A stretch of 64,000 bases of DNA. Source: Phycomyces blakesleeanus NRRL 1555(-). Its lineage: Eukaryota; Mucoromycota; Mucoromycetes; Mucorales; Phycomycetaceae. Location: NCBI RefSeq assembly GCF_001638985.1, contig NW_017265149.1, positions 863,619 through 927,618 on the forward strand. Reading direction: 5' to 3'. The notes under the pieces are model-generated. The model did no database searches, had not been told where the DNA came from, and worked only from the letters and a program-made list of their open reading frames with translations. The position numbers and the translations under genes were made by a program. Positions 1 to 9,800 of the stretch are shown here, piece after piece (within the stretch, counting starts at the first letter, position 1; every line of letters starts with the position of its first letter).

Positions 1-1041
1 CGCGAGGCATAGACTGACAAGCTCTATACCGCATCGATAATTAAGCATAATTACCGGGACCACAGCTTATTATTGACTTGCATCTTTGTACAAGATAGAA
101 TGATAATATCTGATTTTACTGTATCAATTAAAATGGAGAAGATACAAACCGCGAGTAAAGAAGAAAATTAAAAAATCCCATTCACTCCCCCGTTTTAAAA
201 GAAAATTTTTTTTTCTTCAAAGCCATCTGGGCGTAAAAGTAAAAGTCACGGCGCATAAAATAAACATCAGGTTCTGAACAAAAAATGCGCCCATATTCTT
301 TTATCAGCATGTGATATATATAACCCTCTCAAAGGATTTGTTTATTTCTGAGTGAGAGATATTAAGCTGTTTATATGTGAAGACTAATATTTACGTAGCA
401 TACAACTTCTTGCTAGAAATATACTTTCAAAAAACGTATATATACTTATTAAATCATGTAACTTGGAATTTCAATGTGGAATCCAAATAATTGGTTTATT
501 TAACAACTCCATTTAAAACATCTCTACGACTCGAATATTTATGAAAATAAAATAAAAAAGAAATAAAAAGTTAAAATGTACTTTCAAATGCATTATTACA
601 AGTAAACCAATCAATATACAATAACTGTAATTGCTATTATGTTTGACTCAATTATATAACGTATTACTTATAAGAATCGTTTTGCAAAATAGTACTTCTT
701 CACTGGTATTTGAGAGGCTTATATATATCACATGCTGATAAAAGAATATGGGCGCATTTTTTGTTCAGAACCCGATGTTTATTTTATGCGCCGTGACTTT
801 TACTTTTACGCCCAGATGGCTTTGAAGAAAAAAAAATTTTCTTTTAAAACGGGGGAGTGAATGGGATTTTTTAATTTTCTTCTTTACTCGCGGTTTGTAT
901 CTTCTCCATTTTAATTGATACAGTAAAATCAGATATTATCATTCTATCTTGTACAAAGATGCAAGTCAATAATAAGCTGTGGTCCCGGTAATTATGCTTA
1001 ATTATCGATGCGGTATAGAGCTTGTCAGTCTATGCCTCGCG
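1..1041. repeat. Long imperfect palindrome (333-bp inverted arms, 375-bp loop)
   Basis: Bases 1-333 are the reverse complement of 709-1041. The match starts at the first base of the window (cgcgaggcat against atgcctcgcg), so the left arm probably continues outside it. Only scattered mismatches are visible, for example aaccctctc against gagaggctt and atcagg against cccgat. The 334-708 loop is AT-rich and non-coding. The right arm is the left part of the 2-kb direct repeat 629-2620. The arrangement resembles a foldback element with long terminal inverted repeats, but only one arm is complete here. Confidence 0.85.
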
Positions 1042-2620
1042 TATTTCGTAGGGATCTGAGGGTTTTCTGCCATGCGTGTTCGATGTTAGATTGTAGTCAT
1101 CTCAAGTCTTCTGCGCATGACGTGGCATTTGTAAGCGGCCTTAATTTCTCAACCTCGGTTGGGAAGAGGTCCTGTTGCATAATCTGATTGTAATGTCGAT
1201 GGCGGATGCTGCTTTTTTTCTCTTATACAAAACGTGGGAAACTCTGAGGGTTTTCTGACTTAAACGCTTGGTGGGACGTAGTGGCGAACACACCTTACAC
1301 TTTTGTGTGCTAGCCAGTGGCTCTATCTGCCTAGCGGCTTATTAAGGTGATAATAATCTCCAACCGGGTCTCTCTCGTTTTTGCGAGAGAATCTTGAGCT
1401 GACCATACCTCAAGATAAGCAATATTTTTATTTATAGCAGGTATGTAATAAATAAATAAAAACATTCATTGACAATATACTAATCTTAACTTTTTTTTGA
1501 ATATTTAGATAAAGTAAAGCCAAGGTACCACCTTGAACCAGCTCAGCAAAGCTCTAGGCTTGAGTGTTCACCGACTTTAATTGTTTTTTTTTTTTTAATT
1601 TTTTTTATCAATATATAAAAGACCTTAATAAAATCAAAGTTACATATACTTTATTTAAACAAATGAAGTGAAATAGTATATAATATTATTATACGCGTTT
1701 TGGAAATCTATCTATTAAAGTCAACTCTAGTTTTGAATTACTCTGTCAAAAGATTAAAGACTCACAATCTAAAGCGTTTTGACACCCGCAAAAAATAAAA
1801 GCATGAGCATTGTTTTCTTGCTCATTTTAATAATCTAATCCAACATGCAAGACACATCATCAGAAAACACACATGTTCCTTTTGAGAAATAGGATTCCTA
1901 CTAAGACGAATGCATTGTGTACATGCATTAAGCAGATGTCAAAGTAATTCAGATTTCATCGGCTGTTGGCATGAGCCTGTCTAATGTCAAGTACATCATT
2001 AAGAGAATAGTTAAAATAAAATCTTCAGACCCAAGAAAGCGGCTTGTAGGACCTAGAAAGATTAGTGAGAAGACAGAAATATAATTTGTGCAAGTGGTTC
2101 GAAAGTACCCGATTTGCCGCATACTCTAGGCGAAGAGCCTCTTTAAAGTAAATAAAAATATTCATCTGTAGAGAGACAATTATCAGATATCTTGTCTGTT
2201 TAGGCTTTGGCTCACATATTCCAGATCATAAACCAACCTTGCCAAAGAGTCAATGAAGGGGTGTAATTCAGCTCAATTCATCACAATTCATAATCAAATG
2301 TAACGATAAAGGGGCCAAAGCTATCAGAAGAGTTTACAATGAAGTATTCGAGATTTTTTATGGTTAATATCTGAATATATGGAAAAGTGGATACTGTGAG
2401 AGTGCTATTTATTAAAGAGACAAAATAATATTGATTATGTCCGTTATCATTAAAATTCCTGTTGTGTAATGGTTGGTTTACACTGTATGAGTGTGTAGTG
2501 TACATGTGCCAGGTGTGTAACAGTTCCGGAGATTGTTAGCTTACCAGGTTCATTAGCAAGAAGGAACCAATGTTTAGTTGTGGAGTCTGTTCTTTACTCA
2601 ATTGTGGTGTGTATACCACA
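629..2620 (+). repeat. 2-kb dispersed repeat, copy A
   Basis: The sequence recurs in the same orientation at 6143-8134 with a constant offset of 5514 bases from end to end, so there is no net indel. I see only a handful of substitutions, mostly in the first 80 bases. The right end is sharp: both copies stop after gtataccaca and then diverge completely. The terminus reads TGTGGTATACAC in reverse complement and reappears inverted at 8478 and 9493. No intact ORF is present. A decayed Tc1-like helix-turn-helix coding remnant lies at about 1875-2150. It is probably part of a DNA transposon or foldback element. Confidence 0.85.
1875..2150 (+). pseudogene. Tc1/mariner-type transposase N-terminal HTH remnant (copy A)
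   Basis: One plus-strand frame, interrupted by several in-frame stops, reads as a transposase-like helix-turn-helix with the run ISSAVGMSLSNVKYIIKRI followed by a basic PRKRLVGPRKISEKTE linker and VRKYPICRIL. This order (HTH, G-R/P-R-K linker, second helical region) is typical of the DNA-binding half of Tc1/mariner transposases. No DDE catalytic domain follows before the repeat ends. The same remnant, with the same stops, is present at about 7389-7664 in copy B, so it was dead before duplication. The family call comes from motif recognition only. Confidence 0.55.
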
Positions 2621-2692
2621 CATTCAACTATTGATATAACCTCATTTCAATAAAACTCAATCTCGAACTCAAAATTCCGCCACCTACCATAT

Positions 2693-3798
2693 TGTGATAA
2701 TTCAGATAATATACATTTATACTTTTTATCTTGTTTTTTGCTTTTCTACCTAATACCCTTATAGCACTTTGAGATATTATAAGTTTATCTCCTAGTGACT
2801 TGCGGGTCTCATTTATGTCTACTTGTACAAGCAAAAGAAAAGCAAATCTCTTTGTACACTCGAATAAAAAGTGCACAGACCAGCTTAGAGTAACCTACGA
2901 ATCGCCGTTATAGAAACTTGTACTCCACTTTAAGAGTTATTTCTATACCGATTAAAACTAAACCCTTCGTTACTCTTTTTACTTCTTTGCTTCTTTGCTC
3001 TAATTTACTTCACTTTGCAACATTTATTTGATTAAATCTATAAGCTGCTACTACTGTCATAGAACAGTTATACAATCCTACTAAAAAGAGTATACAGCTA
3101 TGTCACTGCTCTGACGTGGGAGACAAAGAACACCCCTGGCAAAAAAAAGCGCAGACCCAAACTTTAGTCGCAGACTGCGGGTATATCAAAATAAAGCCCA
3201 TTCAACCGACACGGTTTTCTTCTCTTTAGCTTTTTTTATACTCTGGAGACGGGTACCCCCTGATTGCCTGTAGTTGAGTTTGACGCGCTACCTATGGGTG
3301 ATTGGGAGACATTCTTTTTCCATTCTGTGCAGGAAAAAGCGGAAGTGCGTCGTCTCTAGCTTCTTAGTTAATTCTTAGAGGCGCAGATCAACATTGTTCT
3401 GAATTGTGAATTTAATTGTATAATTTCTGAAACAATGGCGACGAGCAATGTTTAAAAAAAGCTGCCGCCGAGTTAGCATCATGAAAGTTTATTGAGTGGA
3501 GGACGGGGAGGAAGTGGAGTTTACTGCCGACTCTTCATGAAATCCTTGTTCGAAGCTCTCTGGAACTGACGGTGTTGCTTGGTAGTCGAACACGCTGGAC
3601 CCTGCTACTTTGTGGTAGGTTTCTCTGGTACGTTCGCAGGCCCTTCTCAGTGATGAGATAGGGTAGTTGGGATGAACCCGGTTGTTGTCTTACGCCACGG
3701 ATTAACACCATTCCCACACCTCCTTCGCTACCAAGTCAGGTTTACGTCCTGAGGGAGATTGAGCCGCGTAATGCGGGGACAAAGAACTTGGTGTCATG
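2693..3798 (-). mobile_element. Possible LTR of a retrotransposon, truncated next to copy A
   Basis: Read on the minus strand the segment begins TGACACCAAG and ends ATTATCACA. It contains a TATA-like tataaaaaaag and is followed by tggtaggtggcgg, which has the form of a tRNA-primer binding site (TGG start just after the LTR). It is more GC-rich than its surroundings. The internal region would be cut off at about 2621 by the 2-kb repeat, so a second LTR and a target duplication cannot be checked. It may instead be unrelated moderately GC-rich DNA. Confidence 0.3.
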
Positions 3799-5991
3799 CT
3801 TTTTATTTTTTTACATTAGTAAAAAAACATTAAGTGAAATCATATAAAATAAAATAGCTTCTTTATGTATATCTTTAATAAATAAATAAAATAATTTTTA
3901 AACTGTTGTTGACTAATAAAAAAATACGCGTTCAAACTTTTTTTTTACTTGATTGAAGAGGTTAATGTTGTAATTAGGAAGTCTCATTAATAAGAAAAAT
4001 TAATCTAGTTAAATAAGTCTGAAGATTAATATAATATAATATGGGTATTCTTATCATTGTGTTGATTACCGTGTTTGATTATATAGGTCATTTTTATCTA
4101 TAAAGTCCATTAAGAAAACTCAGAATAGTTCTTGAGAATGCCAATGGCGTGAAATGTATAATTTAAGTGGGCTAATCTGGATGAGCATTGTGAATGACAT
4201 GCATTGGATTGAGAGAAAGAAAGAGAGATATGGGAAAAAATAAAATGATAAAATGATTAAAGAAATGTGTGTTTGAAAGAGAGACAGAAAAGGCGTAGTG
4301 AATTGAATATACAAGTAAATGTCCTCATTGTATTTACAGTGTGTACAAAAAAGTTCAATTTGAAAGTATTTTTGAAACAAGCATCTTTACCTATAAGCCT
4401 TTTTGTACTTTGAATATCAGTGAATACTTGGGGTACTCCATCTATTATTGTATACACATGTGTGCAATTATATTTACGGTGCAAAAGATGGTTTGAACTC
4501 CAATAAGAAGAGTGAACAATTGTTAACAGTTACAACATACATTCTCCATTATTCTGTATAAAAGTAATTTGCTAAAATGTACAAGCAGTTTTTATATTGT
4601 AGTCTTTAAAGATAAGCTGATAGACATGGGGTATATCGAGTAGCAAGCAATGGATGTCATAAAAGAAGCGCATTTTCATATTAAATTTGGTGGAGTGGAG
4701 TGGAATTTTGATACATGCTGGTTATTGCAGCTGCTTCATTGCTATAGTTTATTTGTATATCGGCCTTTTGCTTTGTTTTGTTCAGATGCAATTACTCAAA
4801 ATATATTGCTTAAAATTGATATATTTTGAATTCAATAGATATTTGTGTATAAAAAATAAGAATTTGCAGAGGCGGCTTACAATGATTTGTAGACATATAT
4901 ACTAATTATAGTTTATCCAAGTCGGAATATTTTTGAAAGTTAAAAATAAGACTCGTCTTGCATAATATTTTGCAGATAAGCTAAGCTCTCTGTCCTCCTA
5001 TATAGTTTTATTGATTTTTGATATATATATTCAAAAAATAAATTATTGGATATTGCTAGGAGTGATCATAAGAATTAGTAACCATGTAAAGCATTGCCTC
5101 TTATTATATTTTTCAAAAAAGAAAGAAAAAATGGACTTATGCCTCAGATATTATTTTTATATATTAAAATACATGGAGCATGGCAAAGACAAAATAGGTG
5201 GCTGGACTTTATATCATGCTGACCCTGTGTTGAGCACACTATATTGATATCGTAATGGTCTTTAGGGATATATAGATTTGTTATCCAATAAGAGAACGAT
5301 TTAGTGCCACTGTTGTGCACTGAATGATGGGGTTGCCAATAGGACAGAGTACAAGGAGCATGTCGCTTCATCTAGCAAGTCACAAGCTTCCTCTACCCCA
5401 AAATGCTCTACCTTATTTTAAATGTTCGTGAATATCGGGAATAATAATAAAAAGTCAAATGCTCGGCAGCAAGTTATATTATGTTATTCATTCAATAAGG
5501 AAGTCTATATATAAAAGAAAGGGCTATCAAATGTAGAAATAATTCTAAATAAGCTTTAAGAACCTAGACTGATTCCTTCTAATCAAAATCACTGTTTATA
5601 CACAAAACATTATGCTTAACAAAAATAAGAAAGTCAAATTTCTTGTTAGAACTAGATTCTTATTGGACATAAGCTTATTATTTACAAATAAAAATAAAAA
5701 TACACAAATCTTATTAGAAATAAGGATGTAAATATTTAAGAGAAAGAAAAATAAAATAAAAATCAAATCAAATAAAAAAATAAAAAAAAAGACTCAATCT
5801 TTCCTGGCTGGGGTGTTTTGTTTCCGGTCACAGAAGTGATGGTTTAATGGTGTACACATACACATAAACATATACTCATCTTCTATCTCTTCTTCTTTTT
5901 CTCCTTCTTTTTTCTATCTTCTTTTTTGGTCGTCTATTGGACGTCATATCCTCACCTCCATCTTTACCTTTTTTTTTTAATTTTCTAACAT
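3799..5991. other. Intergenic AT-rich DNA upstream of the truncated glycosyltransferase
   Basis: No ORF in either strand has convincing protein character, and all are short and AT-driven. The last 200 bases before 5992 are A-rich and then CT-rich (5880-5980), as is common for fungal promoters and 5' leaders. I see no RNA gene. Confidence 0.5.
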
Positions 5992-6042
5992 ATGCACATC
6001 GCCATTGTCACCGAGAATTTTCTTCCAAAGGTTGATGGCGTG
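5992..6042 (+). CDS. Glycosyltransferase family 4 protein, 5' fragment cut by assembly gap
   Basis: The ATG follows a CT-rich leader (tttctaacatATG) and encodes MHIAIVTENFLPKVDGV, after which the sequence is N. This is the opening beta-strand and glycine-containing nucleotide-sugar fold entry (TENFLPKVDGV) conserved at the N-terminus of GT4 glycosyltransferases related to the SQD2/alpha-mannosyltransferase group. Members transfer a sugar from a nucleotide donor, and the acceptor in fungi is not established. Only about 17 of several hundred residues are visible. The sequence right of the gap is repeat copy B, not the rest of the gene, so the remainder is either inside the gap, interrupted by the repeat, or misjoined. 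A short N-terminal match is suggestive rather than proof. Confidence 0.6.
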
Positions 6043-6142
6043 NNNNNNNNNNNNNNNNNNNNNNNNNNNNNNNNNNNNNNNNNNNNNNNNNNNNNNNNNN
6101 NNNNNNNNNNNNNNNNNNNNNNNNNNNNNNNNNNNNNNNNNN
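6043..6142. other. Assembly gap (exactly 100 N)
   Basis: This is a run of exactly 100 N, the usual placeholder for a gap of unknown size. It separates the start of the GT4 gene from the loop of repeat copy B. The missing left arm of copy B's palindrome would fall here, which would explain the break. Confidence 0.98.
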
Positions 6143-8134
6143 AATTTCTATTATGTTTGACTCAATTATATAAAGTATTACTTATAAGGGTTGTTTTGTA
6201 AAATAGTACTTCTTCACTGGTATTTGGGAGGCTTATATATATCACATGCTGATAAAAGAATATGGGCGCATTTTTTGTTCAGAACCCGATGTTTATTTTA
6301 TGCGCCGTGACTTTTACTTTTACGCCCAGATGGCTTTGAAGAAAAAAAAAATTTCTTTTAAAACGGGGGAGTGAATGGGATTTTTTAATTTTCTTCTTTA
6401 CTCGCGGTTTGTATCTTCTCCATTTTAATTGATACAGTAAAATCAGATATTATCATTCTATCTTGTACAAAGATGCAAGTCAATAATAAGCTGTGGTCCC
6501 GGTAATTATGCTTAATTATCGATGCGGTATAGAGCTTGTCAGTCTATGCCTCGCGTATTTCGTAGGGATCTGAGGGTTTTCTGCCATGCGTGTTCGATGT
6601 TAGATTGTAGTCATCTCAAGTCTTCTGCGCATGACGTGGCATTTGTAAGCGGCCTTAATTTCTCAACCTCGGTTGGGAAGAGGTCCTGTTGCATAATCTG
6701 ATTGTAATGTCGATGGCGGATGCTGCTTTTTTTCTCTTATACAAAACGTGGGAAACTCTGAGGGTTTTCTGACTTAAACGCTTGGTGGGACGTAGTGGCG
6801 AACACACCTTACACTTTTGTGTGCTAGCCAGTGGCTCTATCTGCCTAGCGGCTTATTAAGGTGATAATAATCTCCAACCGGGTCTCTCTCGTTTTTGCGA
6901 GAGAATCTTGAGCTGACCATACCTCAAGATAAGCAATATTTTTATTTATAGCAGGTATGTAATAAATAAATAAAAACATTCATTGACAATATACTAATCT
7001 TAACTTTTTTTTGAATATTTAGATAAAGTAAAGCCAAGGTACCACCTTGAACCAGCTCAGCAAAGCTCTAGGCTTGAGTGTTCACCGACTTTAATTGTTT
7101 TTTTTTTTTTAATTTTTTTTATCAATATATAAAAGACCTTAATAAAATCAAAGTTACATATACTTTATTTAAACAAATGAAGTGAAATAGTATATAATAT
7201 TATTATACGCGTTTTGGAAATCTATCTATTAAAGTCAACTCTAGTTTTGAATTACTCTGTCAAAAGATTAAAGACTCACAATCTAAAGCGTTTTGACACC
7301 CGCAAAAAATAAAAGCATGAGCATTGTTTTCTTGCTCATTTTAATAATCTAATCCAACATGCAAGACACATCATCAGAAAACACACATGTTCCTTTTGAG
7401 AAATAGGATTCCTACTAAGACGAATGCATTGTGTACATGCATTAAGCAGATGTCAAAGTAATTCAGATTTCATCGGCTGTTGGCATGAGCCTGTCTAATG
7501 TCAAGTACATCATTAAGAGAATAGTTAAAATAAAATCTTCAGACCCAAGAAAGCGGCTTGTAGGACCTAGAAAGATTAGTGAGAAGACAGAAATATAATT
7601 TGTGCAAGTGGTTCGAAAGTACCCGATTTGCCGCATACTCTAGGCGAAGAGCCTCTTTAAAGTAAATAAAAATATTCATCTGTAGAGAGACAATTATCAG
7701 ATATCTTGTCTGTTTAGGCTTTGGCTCACATATTCCAGATCATAAACCAACCTTGCCAAAGAGTCAATGAAGGGGTGTAATTCAGCTCAATTCATCACAA
7801 TTCATAATCAAATGTAACGATAAAGGGGCCAAAGCTATCAGAAGAGTTTACAATGAAGTATTCGAGATTTTTTATGGTTAATATCTGAATATATGGAAAA
7901 GTGGATACTGTGAGAGTGCTATTTATTAAAGAGACAAAATAATATTGATTATGTCCGTTATCATTAAAATTCCTGTTGTGTAATGGTTGGTTTACACTGT
8001 ATGAGTGTGTAGTGTACATGTGCCAGGTGTGTAACAGTTCCGGAGATTGTTAGCTTACCAGGTTCATTAGCAAGAAGGAACCAATGTTTAGTTGTGGAGT
8101 CTGTTCTTCACTCAATTGTGGTGTGTATACCACA
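6143..8134 (+). repeat. 2-kb dispersed repeat, copy B
   Basis: This is a direct repeat of 629-2620 and almost identical over its full length. It begins inside the loop segment at the edge of the assembly gap, so its left palindrome arm is not assembled. Its right arm starts at about 6223. It ends at the same gtataccaca terminus as copy A and is followed immediately by the 163-bp tandem repeats. The high identity with no net length change suggests a recent duplication or transposition, or gene conversion. It contains the same dead HTH fragment (about 7389-7664). Confidence 0.85.
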
Positions 8135-8145
8135 GCTCTAAAAAC

Positions 8146-8471
8146 GACTTTTAAACAGAGAATCCGCTATACATATAAATTGACTAAGCAAAGCTCTTTT
8201 GTATGCATAATAAAGCTGGTAGGGCATGTTACGATCCACAATTTAAAAGTTGTTTGGTACTAATTACTCAAATATTGATCAAAATGTCAATTTATTTCGC
8301 TCGAAAAATGACTTTTAAACAGAAAATCCACTATACATATAAATCCACTAAGCAAATTTTTTTTGTATGTATAGGTAACTTGGTGGTGCATATTATGATC
8401 CACAATGTAAAAGTTATTTGGTATTAATTGCTCAAATATTGATCGAAATGTCAATTTACTTCGCTCGGAAT
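8146..8471. repeat. Two tandem units of about 163 bp
   Basis: gacttttaaacag starts at 8146 and again at 8310, and the first seven bases recur at 8472. The units share blocks such as ctatacatataaat, gatccacaat, caaatattgatc and aatgtcaattta, with about 15-20 percent differences judged by eye. The pair lies exactly between the outward end of repeat copy B (8134) and the inverted terminus at 8478, so it is boxed by two facing TGTGGTATACAC ends. It is non-coding. Confidence 0.8.
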
Positions 8472-8477
8472 GACTTT

Positions 8478-8785
8478 TGTGGTATACACATCACAATTGA
8501 GTGAAGAACAGCCTCCACGACCAAACACTGGCTCCTTCTTGCTAATGAACCGGGCAAGTTAACAATCTCCAGAACTGTTACACACCAGGCACACGTACAC
8601 TACACACTCATACAGTGTAAACCAACCATTACACAACAGGGATTTGAATTACAGGGACTTGAATAGTAGCAAATATAAAAACAATATTATTTTGTCTCTT
8701 TAATAAATAACACTCTCACAGTATCTACTTTTCCCATTATTGAGATACTAACCCATAAACAATCCCGAATACCTCACCTTCAATT
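8478..8785 (-). repeat. Diverged inverted copy of the 2-kb repeat terminus (copy C)
   Basis: From TGTGGTATACAC onward this matches the reverse complement of the last 310 bases of copies A and B (shared blocks include cacaattgagtgaagaacag and acactcatacagtgtaaacc). It is clearly older: there are many substitutions and a replaced segment near 8640-8690. Similarity fades near 8785. Confidence 0.8.
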
Positions 8786-8923
8786 AATGAATGGTGAAAA
8801 TCAATTCACTAATTAATAGAATCATTATTATTATTTTTCCTTTTGATCATTAAATAATAATTATTCCTTTCATTAATGATTAGTGACTTGTTTATTTATT
8901 TTTTCATGAAATTATTATACCTG

Positions 8924-9095
8924 CAGTCAAAGCTCGATTTAGTAATATTTTTTTCAGCACTTTTATTCGCAGTCACATAAAGCAAATCTGCAATATTGCT
9001 AAAAAACATGCGGAGTAAGAAAAAATACATTTGATTTAGTAATAGTAATACAATTTGGCTTCTCCCAAAAGTATTACTAAATCGAGCTTTGACTG
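8924..9095. mobile_element. Tc1/mariner-like MITE, 172 bp
   Basis: The element starts cagtcaaagctcgatttag and ends with its exact reverse complement ctaaatcgagctttgactg. The inverted repeats are about 24 bp (continuing into taata/tatta). The interior is short, AT-rich and non-coding. A TA follows the right end, as expected for TA-target Tc1/mariner insertions. On the left the nearest TA is separated by ctg/cctg, so the left target copy is mutated or the boundary is a few bases off. It has no transposase and would be mobilised in trans. Confidence 0.75.
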
Positions 9096-9492
9096 TATTA
9101 TTATTATTATTATTATTATTATTCATATGAATATTAATGCTGCTAATCCTACATTACATTTCAATACAAAAAAATTACCATTCACTTATTGTTCATTCTC
9201 TTTTGCATGTCAGTGACACCAACCAAGTAAGAGGCGCTTTATTTTATTTGAATTTACGCGACACCAAGATGCACAGGCCACATCATACTCTCTTTTCATT
9301 ACATCCCAAATTACATTTGGTACTATTCAATGAACATTAACCTGCAGAGATTACCATCAAGAGACAAATAGGTTTGACACAGCTTAAATAACAGATTAAC
9401 AAGATAATAAAAAATACACGCTCATAAAGACCCATTACCATCTTGGCACATGAGCAGGCTAATTACAAAGATTATTTGAAAGGCATGCTTAA

Positions 9493-9800
9493 TGTGGTAT
9501 ACACGTCGCAATTGATTGAAATACAGACTATACAATCAAACTCTGGTTCCTTCTTAATAATTAACTTGGCAAATTAATAATCTCCAGAACTACTATACAC
9601 TGGGTACAGGTACAGGTATGCTACACACTTATCCAGTGTAAGCTAACCATTACGCAACAGAAAATTTAAATAAAAGTGTATTTGAATTGTAATAAACATA
9701 ACATCTATACATATTTTCTCTTCTTAATGAACAGCACTCTCACAATATTTAGTTTTTTCATGTTGAAGATAATAACCTATAATAACTCCTCAAATGTCTC
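9493..9800 (-). repeat. Second diverged inverted copy of the repeat terminus (copy D)
   Basis: This begins TGTGGTATACACGTC and follows the same order of blocks as copy C (ggttccttctt, aatctccagaact, ctacacactta, cagtgtaagctaaccatta, cactctcaca) with more substitutions and a small insertion (ggtacaggtacagg). It has the same orientation as copy C and is the most decayed of the four copies. Confidence 0.7.

Noticed and set aside
2281..2505. 74-aa ORF duplicated in both 2-kb repeats (also 7795-8019)
   Set aside because: It is identical because the repeat is identical. It has no family features and runs through the repeat terminus region, so conservation does not imply coding.
3535..3717. 60-aa minus-strand ORF rich in Arg and Ser
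   Set aside because: It lies within the putative LTR. The composition reflects local GC content and there is no domain.
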